The notes: a model not told the origin generated them from the sequence alone. DNA of 42,110 nucleotides from Ruminococcus sp. (GCA_017529875.1 JAFXNC010000007.1:1-42110); one strand, 5' to 3'. Counted from the first letter of the stretch, positions 1 to 7,881 are shown. Numbers and translations: made by a program.

Positions 1-449
1 CTGTTGTCTGACCATTTCGTTTTGCTGAGCTGAATATTGTAACCGTTGATCGAAATGGGTCTGTCCACTCCCATCTGTCCACTAAACAAAGCCATCTTTG
101 CTACAAGATCAGCTTCTTCAAGATACTGAGGCACTAAAGGGAACTTTATGCCTAAAGATGCCAGCAACCATTCCTCGGCGAGGGAAAAGCCTCTGAAATC
201 GTCGCAGGGGGCATCGATAAGATCAAGATAATAGAGCTTGTTGCTGTTGAAGTTGGTGGAGTGGGCGTTATAATAGGTGACGCCGTCGATAACGTAGGAC
301 TCCTGTATGGGGTTGGGCTCGGTCTGTTCGTCGGCATATACTGTCCCGGCGGGTGCGTTCAGAACTGCTCCCGCAGCTGCGCCAAGTGCCACAGCCGCAG
401 ACAGGGTAAAACTCGTAAGTTTTCGTGTCAGAGTTTTAACTTGCGTCAT
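1..449 (-). CDS. Secreted protein, N-terminal part (runs off window edge)
   Basis: An open frame of 149 codons starts at ATG 449 and continues past base 1, so only the N-terminus is visible. A perfect AAGGAGG ribosome site lies just upstream, and a consensus promoter sits at 506-534. The first ~40 residues form a Sec signal peptide: basic n-region (KTLTRK), an Ala/Gly-rich hydrophobic core, and a likely cleavage after VYA before DEQTEP. The mature part begins acidic and contains Tyr/Asn-rich text (VTYYNAHSTNFNSNKLYY). I do not recognise a family; it could be a cell-surface or extracellular protein. It is transcribed separately from the ABC permease gene upstream. Confidence 0.8.
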   Translation of the reverse strand, partial: MTQVKTLTRKLTSFTLSAAVALGAAAGAVLNAPAGTVYADEQTEPNPIQESYVIDGVTYYNAHSTNFNSNKLYYLDLIDAPCDDFRGFSLAEEWLLASLGIKFPLVPQYLEEADLVAKMALFSGQMGVDRPISINGYNIQLSKTKWSDN

Positions 450-505
450 AATATGACCTCCTTAATATAATGATCGCATCTGCGTTATTTTTAACTTCCA
501 AATAT

Positions 506-534
506 ATTATACCATTCATCTGCATACTTGTCAA
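506..534 (-). promoter_or_regulatory. Consensus sigma-A promoter for the secreted protein
   Basis: On the minus strand, TTGACA (529-534) and TATAAT (506-511) are separated by exactly 17 bases. Both hexamers match the vegetative consensus perfectly. The expected transcript start is near 499, giving a leader of about 50 nt before the ATG at 449. Confidence 0.9.
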
Positions 535-557
535 TAATCAGGTTTACCCGGTCTTGT

Positions 558-599
558 GGCATATACTACACACTTACGATACAGTGTAGTATAAATGCC
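558..599. repeat. Inverted repeat upstream of a promoter
   Basis: The arms GGCATATACTACAC (558-571) and GTGTAGTATAAATGCC (584-599) are complementary except for two extra bases in the second arm, with a 12-base spacer. The element lies about 24 bp upstream of the -35 box at 529-534 and 41 bp past the permease stop codon. The TACTACA/TGTAGTA halves look like a repressor or activator half-site pair. There is no T-run, so an intrinsic terminator is less likely. Function is inferred. Confidence 0.5.
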
Positions 600-639
600 A
601 TATCGCAGTCACAGCCTGAATATAACGCAGAACGGCGAT

Positions 640-3600
640 TCATTCTTTATCCTTTACCGTCTCGACGATATCCCATTTCTTGACCATTCGCATGGAGATC
701 ATATGGCTCACGAACACATACAACAGCACCAGCAGCAGGGTGAACAGATATGCCCGGAAGTCGTTCACAAAGGGATAGGAACGGTCTTCTACCTCCAGCT
801 TGTTCAGGATGAACTTCGTCACAACGGTGCCTGCCGGGATGCCGATGATGCAGGCAAACAGATAGTACACCCCTGCCTGGGTCATCAGGCGTAAGGACAG
901 GCCGGAATACTGGAAACCGAGCGTCCTCAGTACGCACAGCTCCTTTTTCTGCTCCTGGAGGTTGGTGCAGATAGTGTTGACGACGATCACCATACCGATA
1001 GTCACCGCAAAGGCCAGAGCGATCAGCGCACAGATACCGAAGGCGCGGAATGCACTCTCGATACCGGCGTAGCTCTTGGCTGTAAAGGAGGCGTAGATGA
1101 AGCTGTCCTCCTTTGAAAGCAGCTCCATGAGGGCGACTTCGTTTTCCTTATCCACCTTGCAGATGACGGAGCACATATCCGGCTTGCCAAGCGCCTGCGC
1201 CGAACTGAGGGAGATATACTGGCTGCGGCTCTCGTATTCCTCGGTGATGCCGGCTACCGGTATCTGCTTGCCCTCTATCAGGACAGTGTCCCCTGCTGAC
1301 ACGTTGAGGGGGTCGGCGGTGTGCTTTTCGAGGAGTATGCCCTGCTCCGGGGGAGACAGTCTGTCCCTGTTTTCATCGAAGATGCTGATGAGCTGCAAGT
1401 CCCCGGGGACCGCCTTGATGATCTGTTCTCTTGACGCGCCGTTACCGGTTATGGTCTTTGAATAGTAGTATATTACTTCCTTGTCCCCAACAAGGCCTGA
1501 TGCGGTCAGCCTGTCAAGGAGGCTGCTGTCGGGCACGGAGTCTAAGTATATCTCGCAGTCGTAATGTATACGGTCCTCGAACCGGTCGGATAAGATCAGA
1601 TTCTTGGAGAGGTCGAAGGAAAATGATGCAAATATCAGCACTACCGAGGAAGAAAGGCAGACTATGGAGAACACAAGCCTTTTCTTGTTTCTCAGCAGAG
1701 ATGAGATGCAGTACTTCATAAAGGGCGGGATCCTCAGCCTGGACAGCAGCCGGCCTTCGTGGGAGGATGCTGCGGGGGAGGGCCTTGACATGGCCTCGGA
1801 GGGGTGTATGCGGCTGACATAGCCCGTAGAGAATACAGTGGCGATCTGACCGACGACCACTGTGAGCAGGATCGAGATAAGTACCCGCACCCAGTGGATC
1901 GAATAATTGAAATAGTGCAGGTAGAAAAAGTCCCGGAAGAATGTACCGATGAAACGTGTTACGCCGAAACCTATGCACTGCCCCAACAGGACTGCACCTG
2001 CGGAGACCAGGATATTGATGCAGCAAAACAGACCAACGATCTGGTTTTTCGAGTAGCCGAGGGCTCTCAGTATGCCTATCTCACGGCGGCACTGGCGTAT
2101 CATGAAGGACATGAACAGAAACTCCGCGATAAGCGAGACTACAAAGAACACCGCCGGCACATAGAGAGACATTATCTCCAGGGGCTCAACGTTGACGTCC
2201 CTGCTGTGCTTTGCCGACGAATCGTCGTAGGTGTAGCTTTTCTTGATCTTATCCCTGCCGATGATGCTTTCGGCGTCGGTGAGTACGCTGTAAGGGTCGG
2301 CGCCGGGCTTGACGCGCAGCAGTAACTGATTGCAGAACTGGTCATAGCCCTTCCACTCGTCAAGCTGTTCACGGGCTTTTCTCAGCTCGTCTTCCACGTC
2401 GTTGAATCTTCTGAGGACATCGAGCCAGGAGCTGTCGGCTTCATCGCGGTTGTTCTGAAGCTCATCCTCTCCGTCCTGAAGGCTGGCCTTGCCCTCGGCT
2501 GCGGCTTTCTCGATCTCCCGGAGTCCGGCTTCGATCTCGTCTTTGGCTTTGAGCAGGTCTTCCCTTGTTTCGGTCAGGGTCTTCTGACCTTCAAGGTACT
2601 GAGCGTAGTATTCGTCATACTCAGCCTGGCCGTCTTTGAGTTTCTTTTCCTCGGAAAGCAGCTCACGTTCGTATTTTTCGTACTCGGAATAACCCGCATC
2701 CACCTGACTGAGGCCGTCGGCGATCTTTGCAAGCCCCTCTGACAGAGCGGCACCGGCTTCGTCAAGCTGTTTTTCGCCCTCGGCGATCTGAGCGGCGCCG
2801 TCGTCTGCTTCACGCTGCTTTTCAGCGATCTGCTGACGTCCCTCCGCGATCTGCTTTGAGCCGTCCTCGATCTGACCGAGTCCGTTGTCTATCTCGTTAA
2901 TGCTGTCATCAAGCTTGCCGATGATCTTGTCAAGGTCTACCTTCGGCATCTCAAAATTGTCAGAGATTCTCTCCCACGAACTGCGGCTCTCACGGATGAT
3001 CTCGTTTACCAGCTGCCGGACTGCATCGGGATCGGGGTCGCTGTTCATGAGGTCGGAGAGCTTTACGGCGCAGGCCTGCATCTTGTCTGTATAGGAATAG
3101 TACTCCTTAATTACGGCTTCAAGCTTGCTCTTGGTAATACCTACCGATGCGAGGAGCTCCTCTGCGACGGTCTCGTCGCTGAGGACAGAGTAAATACTGC
3201 CCATCCTGTCCGTATCGGAAAGCATTGCACTGATCTCGTAATAGGCTTTCTGCACCAGCTCATAGGGGTCCGGGGCATCCTCGGACATACTTATGATCTC
3301 AGTCACCGCATCGGCATATCCTCTGACGGTGTCAACGGTCTCCCGGAGAGTTCCGAGCTGCCGCCGCTTTTCAAGCAGCTCAGCTTTCGTTTCAAGGAGC
3401 TGGCTCTCGCTGTCCTCCAGCTCCCGGAGCTTTTTGGCGATCTCCTGCCGTGCGGCTTTAAGTTCAGCCTTTTTCTTCGCCAGCTCCTGCTCCTTTGTTT
3501 TCAGCTCGTTGAGCTGATCCAGCAATTGCGTTTTGCTGGATGTCAGAGCAGCTTTCGTCGAATCGAGCAGAGCCTTCTTCTGGCGCAGTTCCTCGCGGCC

Positions 3601-4518
3601 TGCATCCAGTTTTGCTCTCCCCTGCCGCAGATCCTCGGCGGACTTGTCAAGCTCTGCTTTCTTTTCCGCAAGCTCCTTTTCTTTTTTCTCCAGCTCCGCA
3701 AGGCCGGCATCGACCTCGTCGAGCTTGGTCAGCAGCTCCTGTTTTTTGGCTTCGGCTTCACTGAGCTTTTCTGCAAGCTCGGCTCTTTTTTCTTCAAGTG
3801 TTTTTTCTGCCTCGTCCAGCTGGTCGAGGGCGTTATCGCGCTGGTCTTCGGCCTCTTTTTTCTGCCGCTGATATTCTTCGCTGTTCTTTTCCCATTGTGA
3901 CTTTGCATCTTCGTACTGCGGGTCATTAACTTTGCTCAGCAGCTCGTCGGGGATATAAACGTACCCGATATCCGTACTCACCACAGTCATAGCCCCGAGC
4001 TTGTGAAAAGCGATCATTTCGGGTCTGCCTATGACTGCCCTGACCATACATTTCCAGGACCTGTTATCAGCACGGAGCTCCACCTCGTCCCCGGCGTGGA
4101 TATCGTTGAGCTTTGAAAACCTATACTCTATGAGTATGGGAAACTCAGCCTCTTTATCGCTCTTTTCCCAGTAGTATGTTCCCTGGAACTCAGTTTCGGA
4201 GTAGGACATAGCCTGCATCGAATAGAACACTCCGCCTTTGCCCACCATGGTCAGATTACCCACCAGCCGGGCATCAGCCGCCTCCACTCCCGGCAGCTCT
4301 GACAGCTTTTCCGTAACGTCCCGGGTCATGACCTCGGTCTCGATGAAGGCATCGGGATAACGCATATCCTCGATGTAATCATCAAGAGTGTTTTGCAACG
4401 ACAGATAGCCGTTAGCCAGTCCCGACAACAGACCGCAGCCCAAAGACGAGACCAGGATCATCGCAATAAGAAGCCTTGTATATTTTTTTATGATCGCTCG
4501 AAATATACTTTTCTTCAC
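640..4518 (-). CDS. ABC transporter permease, FtsX/MacB type, with giant extracellular coiled coil
   Basis: The 1292-residue protein is far longer than usual FtsX-type permeases. It has an N-terminal membrane anchor (about 14-38) and a globular extracytoplasmic part (about 50-200). Long Glu/Lys/Ala heptad-like segments follow at about 205-395 and 540-725. A first FtsX core with membrane spans and the RREIGILRALGYS coupling motif lies at about 780-900. A second anchor is near 945-970, and a second FtsX core (QEQKKELCVLRTLGF) is in the last ~130 residues. The product should pair with the ATPase encoded 4 nt upstream. The family includes lipoprotein releasers, peptide exporters and antimicrobial-sensing transporters; the substrate cannot be told here. 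The coiled coil could reach through the cell wall, but that is inference. Confidence 0.9.
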   Translation of the reverse strand: MKKSIFRAIIKKYTRLLIAMILVSSLGCGLLSGLANGYLSLQNTLDDYIEDMRYPDAFIETEVMTRDVTEKLSELPGVEAADARLVGNLTMVGKGGVFYSMQAMSYSETEFQGTYYWEKSDKEAEFPILIEYRFSKLNDIHAGDEVELRADNRSWKCMVRAVIGRPEMIAFHKLGAMTVVSTDIGYVYIPDELLSKVNDPQYEDAKSQWEKNSEEYQRQKKEAEDQRDNALDQLDEAEKTLEEKRAELAEKLSEAEAKKQELLTKLDEVDAGLAELEKKEKELAEKKAELDKSAEDLRQGRAKLDAGREELRQKKALLDSTKAALTSSKTQLLDQLNELKTKEQELAKKKAELKAARQEIAKKLRELEDSESQLLETKAELLEKRRQLGTLRETVDTVRGYADAVTEIISMSEDAPDPYELVQKAYYEISAMLSDTDRMGSIYSVLSDETVAEELLASVGITKSKLEAVIKEYYSYTDKMQACAVKLSDLMNSDPDPDAVRQLVNEIIRESRSSWERISDNFEMPKVDLDKIIGKLDDSINEIDNGLGQIEDGSKQIAEGRQQIAEKQREADDGAAQIAEGEKQLDEAGAALSEGLAKIADGLSQVDAGYSEYEKYERELLSEEKKLKDGQAEYDEYYAQYLEGQKTLTETREDLLKAKDEIEAGLREIEKAAAEGKASLQDGEDELQNNRDEADSSWLDVLRRFNDVEDELRKAREQLDEWKGYDQFCNQLLLRVKPGADPYSVLTDAESIIGRDKIKKSYTYDDSSAKHSRDVNVEPLEIMSLYVPAVFFVVSLIAEFLFMSFMIRQCRREIGILRALGYSKNQIVGLFCCINILVSAGAVLLGQCIGFGVTRFIGTFFRDFFYLHYFNYSIHWVRVLISILLTVVVGQIATVFSTGYVSRIHPSEAMSRPSPAASSHEGRLLSRLRIPPFMKYCISSLLRNKKRLVFSIVCLSSSVVLIFASFSFDLSKNLILSDRFEDRIHYDCEIYLDSVPDSSLLDRLTASGLVGDKEVIYYYSKTITGNGASREQIIKAVPGDLQLISIFDENRDRLSPPEQGILLEKHTADPLNVSAGDTVLIEGKQIPVAGITEEYESRSQYISLSSAQALGKPDMCSVICKVDKENEVALMELLSKEDSFIYASFTAKSYAGIESAFRAFGICALIALAFAVTIGMVIVVNTICTNLQEQKKELCVLRTLGFQYSGLSLRLMTQAGVYYLFACIIGIPAGTVVTKFILNKLEVEDRSYPFVNDFRAYLFTLLLVLLYVFVSHMISMRMVKKWDIVETVKDKE

Positions 4519-4522
4519 AGAA

Positions 4523-5242
4523 TTACCAGTCTATCCTTTCTGCCGGGACAGGTTCATCGTTTTCATACGAATCAACTACCCTGCCGTCCTTCATCGTTAT
4601 CACACGGTCTCCCATCTGGGCGATCTCCCTTGTATGCGTAACTATCACTACCGTTTTGCCGTGCTCTCTTGACAGCCTTTCAAGCTGCCTGAGTATCTGC
4701 TTTCCGGTCTCGAAATCAAGAGCCCCGGTAGGCTCGTCGCAGAGCAGGAGATCGGCGTCTCCCGCCAGCGCCCGCGCAATGGCGACACGCTGCTGCTGTC
4801 CGCCGGAAAGCTGTGAGGGATAGCTTTTCTTTTTCTCCGTGAGCCCCATGAGCTCGATCATATTGTCAACGATATGCGGATCGTTCTTTGTGTTGGCGGT
4901 GAGCTCCACATTTTCCCGGACATTCAGCTCGCCGATAAGATTGAAGGACTGGAAAACAAAACCGATGCACTTCTTTCTGTAATCGGTGAGCTCTCTGTCC
5001 CTGAATCTGCCGATCTCTTTTCCGCGAAACAGGATGCTCCCGCCGGTGGGGGCGTCCATGCCGCCGATCATGTTGAGCAGCGTGGATTTCCCGGAGCCGC
5101 TGCTGCCGAGAATGACAAACAGCTCCCCCTCGTATATATCCAGATCAACTCCGTCAAGAGCCCTGACCTGATTGTCGCCTGTGCCGTAGGTCTTATGAAG
5201 ATCCCTGACCTGAAGGATGCAGCCTTTTATCTTACCGTTCAT
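4523..5242 (-). CDS. ABC transporter ATP-binding protein (MacB/LolD-like)
   Basis: With the start at ATG 5242 the product is 239 residues. That start is preceded by AAAGGGA and begins MNGKIKG; a longer frame to 5383 would begin inside the promoter, so I reject it. The Walker A motif is GSSGSGKST (46-54), the Q-loop Gln is near 98, the signature LSGGQ is at 145-149, Walker B is LLLCDEP (165-171) and the switch His is at 203. It is the ATPase of the FtsX-type exporter encoded next (4-nt gap). Expression is probably controlled by the dyad that overlaps its promoter at 5327-5353. Confidence 0.95.
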   Translation of the reverse strand: MNGKIKGCILQVRDLHKTYGTGDNQVRALDGVDLDIYEGELFVILGSSGSGKSTLLNMIGGMDAPTGGSILFRGKEIGRFRDRELTDYRKKCIGFVFQSFNLIGELNVRENVELTANTKNDPHIVDNMIELMGLTEKKKSYPSQLSGGQQQRVAIARALAGDADLLLCDEPTGALDFETGKQILRQLERLSREHGKTVVIVTHTREIAQMGDRVITMKDGRVVDSYENDEPVPAERIDW

Positions 5243-5326
5243 TGAAATGTCCCTTTCGTGAGCTTTTTTCAGTGTTCCGGTATGCACCGGAGCATTGATA
5301 GTTTGTTGCCGATATATAGAATTTTT

Positions 5327-5353
5327 GTTACAGTTATACATGATAATTGTAAC
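5327..5353. promoter_or_regulatory. Near-perfect operator dyad over the ABC promoter
   Basis: GTTACAGTTAT (5327-5337) and ATAATTGTAAC (5343-5353) are inverted copies matching at 10 of 11 positions, around a 5-base centre. The dyad covers the whole -10 box and the expected transcript start of the ABC transporter operon. That is the classic position for a repressor, for example of the TetR, PadR or GntR type. No regulator gene is next to it in this window. Confidence 0.75.
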
Positions 5354-5374
5354 ACAAAACCCGTAAAATGTCAA
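5346..5374 (-). promoter_or_regulatory. Sigma-A promoter of the ABC transporter operon
   Basis: On the minus strand, TTGACA (5369-5374) and TACAAT (5346-5351) are separated by 17 bases. The transcript would start near 5339 and have a leader of about 97 nt before the ATG at 5242. The -10 box is inside the inverted repeat at 5327-5353. Confidence 0.85.
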
Positions 5375-5417
5375 GGTATACATTCCCGACGCAAAGCATA
5401 GAACGGCTGTTTGAAGG

Positions 5418-5456
5418 CATAAAACAGCCGGTGCAGAAGTTCATGCTGCACCGGCT
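5418..5456 (-). terminator. Intrinsic terminator after the VanY/ALDC fusion gene
   Basis: An 11-bp perfect stem (AGCCGGTGCAG, 5426-5436, with its complement 5446-5456) and a 9-nt loop are followed on the minus strand by GTTTTAT. It lies 7 bases beyond the stop codon at 5464 and separates this gene from the ABC operon promoter. Confidence 0.85.
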
Positions 5457-5463
5457 TATATTG

Positions 5464-7032
5464 TCAGTCGTTGGTCTTTGTTTCGGCGTCGTGGATCGCC
5501 TGGTCTACGTTCTTGGCGAGATCCATGCTCTGGAACTCGTCTGTGCCGGAGAGGTACATCTTGAAGCCGGGGGTGGCGTCGTACTTGACCTTGGCCTCAT
5601 CCACATTGATACCCAGCACATGACCGCCCTTGGTCTTGTCGGTGCTGATAAAGTGCAGATGCCAGCCGGGAGTGTTGAGTCCGTTCATATAATCCGGGCA
5701 GTAAAGCGCCACAACAGTTCCCTCAACGTTCTCCAGATCGAACTCGGCCTGCTCTGCCGCCAGCACTTCGTCAAGAGGCTTGTAGGGCTCCTCCTGCTTG
5801 GGCTCGCTCCTTACTTTAAGGCTCTTGAAGGTGCCGTCTACCCTTACCATGTAGAACAGGTTCTTGCCGTTTTCCTTGACGATCTTGTCAAGCTCGGTCT
5901 TCATGGCCTCGAAGTCCTTGACATCCTTAACGTCAAACTCGCCGTCCACATCGAAGAAGGTCACGTTGGAGAAGGGTATCATCTCATCGTCGGGGACTAC
6001 CTCAACGGTGCCGTCGGCGGCTGCGCGGTAGACTACGCCATCCAGCATGATGAGCTCGCCGTTCACGCCGTCGAATGTTCCGATACCCGTATCGCCCCGC
6101 TCTTTAAGTGCCGCCACGGAGATGATGCCGTTGTAATAGCCCTGCACCAGGGATTGCAGCAGCGCCACCTGATAAATGGTCTCGGTGTTCACCGGAACAA
6201 GCTTTTCATCCACTGCATCGGGCTTTTTCTCTATGGTCACGCCAAGATATTCCTCCAGGGCAAGCCCCTTGTCGGTGATCTCGTGGGCGATCTCCGGGCT
6301 GCCCACATAGCGGATATGCCAGGGCTCATAGCTGAACTTGGTGACGTCCTCCTTCTCCTTGGTGTAGCGGAGAATGAAGCCGTAGTCAGCCAGCTTTGCA
6401 TGGATCTTCTCCCAGAGCTCCGGGTACTGCACCAGGTCTTCGTTGTAGATGATGTCCTTGCCGTCAACGGTGAGATAGAGGTCTATTGCCAGCGCCGACT
6501 GATGCTCGGAGTAGCCGGGGACGGCAACGTACTGCTTGACGTATTCAAGGCCGTATCTGTCCCGGTAGCGCTGCATGATCTCCTCCTGCTCCGCAACGCT
6601 GCGGTAGCCGGTGTCGATGTCGATATGCACGTCTTCCTTTTCGAGAGCGGCTTTCAGCTCCTTGTAGGCAGCCATAGCACGCTTTTCAACGAAGACGTCA
6701 TATTTCTGGGAGTTGGTGAAGCTCTCTATCGTTATCTTGTCAGCCCAATCGTCGGGGAGCTTGTTGCCGTAGGATGCCAGCACCAGATAATCAACGCCGT
6801 CGATGATATTGGTGGGGCGCTGTGAGGGAGTCTCCGGCTGAGATGCGGTCTCGCTGTCGGCAGTGCTCTCGGGGGTGCTTTCGGGAGTACTCTCGGCAGT
6901 GCTTTCGGCGGCGCTTTCCGCTTTGCTTGAAGAAGTGTCCTTCTCAGACGAGCTGTCCGAGCCCGCGCACCCGGTCATCCCCGAAAAGCAGAGAATAAGA
7001 GCCAGCAGTCCCGCTGTGATCTTTTTGTTCAT
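5464..7032 (-). CDS. Lipoprotein fusing VanY D-Ala-D-Ala carboxypeptidase to acetolactate decarboxylase
   Basis: The product is 522 residues. The N-terminus is a lipoprotein signal with lipobox GMTGC (lipidated Cys22), then a Ser/Glu/Thr/Pro linker (about 25-70). Residues ~75-245 are a VanY/DacB-type metallo-carboxypeptidase: SEHQSALAID (His177, Asp184) and EPWH (Glu236, His239) are the usual zinc and catalytic residues. Residues ~283-520 match alpha-acetolactate decarboxylase: GDTGIGTFDGVNGELI, an Arg at 408, and WHLHFISTDKTKGGHVL with His458, His460 and His471 at the family's zinc spacing, plus a late Glu517. Exported acetolactate decarboxylases are known (Brevibacillus brevis), but a fusion to VanY is odd. 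A good AAGGAGG site supports the start. The first domain likely trims peptidoglycan peptides; the role of the second outside the cell is unclear. Confidence 0.88.
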   Translation of the reverse strand: MNKKITAGLLALILCFSGMTGCAGSDSSSEKDTSSSKAESAAESTAESTPESTPESTADSETASQPETPSQRPTNIIDGVDYLVLASYGNKLPDDWADKITIESFTNSQKYDVFVEKRAMAAYKELKAALEKEDVHIDIDTGYRSVAEQEEIMQRYRDRYGLEYVKQYVAVPGYSEHQSALAIDLYLTVDGKDIIYNEDLVQYPELWEKIHAKLADYGFILRYTKEKEDVTKFSYEPWHIRYVGSPEIAHEITDKGLALEEYLGVTIEKKPDAVDEKLVPVNTETIYQVALLQSLVQGYYNGIISVAALKERGDTGIGTFDGVNGELIMLDGVVYRAAADGTVEVVPDDEMIPFSNVTFFDVDGEFDVKDVKDFEAMKTELDKIVKENGKNLFYMVRVDGTFKSLKVRSEPKQEEPYKPLDEVLAAEQAEFDLENVEGTVVALYCPDYMNGLNTPGWHLHFISTDKTKGGHVLGINVDEAKVKYDATPGFKMYLSGTDEFQSMDLAKNVDQAIHDAETKTND

Positions 7033-7056
7033 ATTTGTTCCTCCTTAGTATGATCA

Positions 7057-7082
7057 GGCGAAACTGGTTATACAGCTTCGCC
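7057..7082. other. 5'-leader hairpin of the VanY/ALDC transcript
   Basis: GGCGAAACTG (7057-7066) pairs with CAGCTTCGCC (7073-7082) with one mismatch, around the loop GTTATA. It sits just downstream of the promoter at 7093-7121, so it would form the extreme 5' end of the mRNA, directly before the ribosome site. It may stabilise the transcript or serve as an operator. Confidence 0.5.
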
Positions 7083-7092
7083 TTATTCATAT

Positions 7093-7121
7093 ATTATACA
7101 TCATTTCATGCGTTTTGTCAA
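7093..7121 (-). promoter_or_regulatory. Consensus sigma-A promoter for the VanY/ALDC fusion
   Basis: On the minus strand, TTGACA (7116-7121) and TATAAT (7093-7098) are 17 bases apart, a perfect consensus. It starts 8 bases beyond the stop codon of the preceding gene (7129). The fusion gene can therefore be expressed on its own or by read-through from upstream. Confidence 0.9.
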
Positions 7122-7128
7122 ATGCATT

Positions 7129-7641
7129 TCAGTTTTCAGCGGTGAAATTGAAGCCCGTGCCGTCGCTGTCCCGCCATACGAGGGCATTGTCACCGACGGT
7201 GATGCTGCCGAAGTGATGTTCGCTGAGCACTTCGGAGTCAGTGTACTCCCCTTCTGCGTCGTAGACTTTAAGAACAAGAGTTCCGTCGCGGTAGACCAGT
7301 TTTGAGCCTTCGTTTTTGACGCTGAAAGTCCACACATAGCTTTTGCCCATTACGCTGCCGCCGAGTACTTCGCAGTAAGCCGTGTCATCTCCGTTGTTCA
7401 CGACTGTCAGGGTCGCCAGCGAGCCGTTGGCATCACTGTATCTGCCCTCGGGGATCGCAGCTGCGGGAGCAGCAGTTTCCGCACAAGCCTCAGTCTGAAC
7501 CGGAGCTGCGGCGGTGTCCCTTATAGCACCTGAGTCAGCCGATGCGATAAGCACCGCAGCGGTACTCATCATGATCACCGAGACAGCGGCGCCGATGATG
7601 ACCTTGATACTTCTGTTCTTTCTGCTTGCGTTCTTTTTCAT
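7129..7641 (-). CDS. Small secreted or membrane-anchored protein of unknown function
   Basis: With the start at ATG 7641 the product is 170 residues. That start has AAAGGAG about 9 bases upstream; a longer frame to 7749 would run through the promoter. The N-terminus is basic (MKKNASRKNRS), then a hydrophobic segment at about 13-33 ends in IASADS, so it is a signal peptide or single anchor. An Ala/Pro/Thr-rich spacer follows to about residue 60. The rest looks like a beta-rich small domain (YVWTFSVKNEGSKLVYRDG, then a final GTGFNFTAEN). I do not recognise the family. It has its own promoter at 7673-7701 and no terminator before the next promoter. Confidence 0.8.
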   Translation of the reverse strand: MKKNASRKNRSIKVIIGAAVSVIMMSTAAVLIASADSGAIRDTAAAPVQTEACAETAAPAAAIPEGRYSDANGSLATLTVVNNGDDTAYCEVLGGSVMGKSYVWTFSVKNEGSKLVYRDGTLVLKVYDAEGEYTDSEVLSEHHFGSITVGDNALVWRDSDGTGFNFTAEN

Positions 7642-7672
7642 ACTGATCGTCTCCTTTTCTTGCTGTGATCTT

Positions 7673-7701
7673 ATGATACCACAAACCTGAGCTGTTTTCA
7701 A
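7673..7701 (-). promoter_or_regulatory. Promoter of the small secreted protein gene
   Basis: On the minus strand, TTGAAA (7696-7701) and TATCAT (7673-7678) are separated by 17 bases, each one or two bases from consensus. It is weaker than its neighbours, which fits with activation from the inverted repeat just upstream (7722-7767). Confidence 0.7.
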
Positions 7702-7721
7702 TCGACAATCTTGGCTCGATC

Positions 7722-7767
7722 TGTCGTATATGCAACAGATATACCGCAAAGTGCTGCATATGCGACA
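7722..7767. repeat. 13-bp inverted repeat upstream of the small secreted protein promoter
   Basis: TGTCGTATATGCA (7722-7734) and TGCATATGCGACA (7755-7767) match as inverted copies at 12 of 13 positions, with a 20-base spacer. Their centres are 33 bp apart, about three helical turns. A third partial copy of the outer pentamer (CGACA, 7704-7708) overlaps the region just upstream of the -35 box. This looks like paired activator or repressor sites; no regulator is encoded beside it. Confidence 0.55.
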
Positions 7768-7792
7768 AAACTGGTGAAAACTGTCTATGAAC

Positions 7793-7825
7793 TAAAAACC
7801 GGCACAGCAGTCTTCGCTGTGCCGG
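7793..7825 (-). terminator. Intrinsic terminator ending the exopolysaccharide operon
   Basis: A perfect 10-bp stem, CCGGCACAGC (7799-7808) with GCTGTGCCGG (7816-7825), and a 7-nt loop are followed on the minus strand by five T residues. It lies about 57 bases beyond the stop codon of the last operon gene (7882). Confidence 0.92.
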
Positions 7826-7881
7826 GATATAGTATTACTAATGTCGGGAATGACGGACAAGATCAGCAAGAGTCATTCATC

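Noticed and set aside
558..599. Intrinsic terminator of the ABC operon
   Set aside because: The stem is present, but neither strand has the T-run that such terminators need, and the arms are AT-rich.
3526..3900. Low-complexity plus-strand frames (Ser/Phe/Leu-rich)
   Set aside because: They are the reverse complement of the Glu/Lys/Ala coiled-coil coding region of the ABC permease, which forces such compositions.
5243..5383. N-terminal extension of the ABC ATPase frame
   Set aside because: The extension begins inside the promoter and would be upstream of or at the transcript start; the internal ATG at 5242 has a ribosome site and gives the normal family length.
5368..6825. 485-codon open frame on the plus strand
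   Set aside because: It lies opposite the VanY/ALDC gene, covers its terminator, has no ribosome site and no recognisable domain, while the minus-strand protein has clear motifs. It is a shadow of codon bias.
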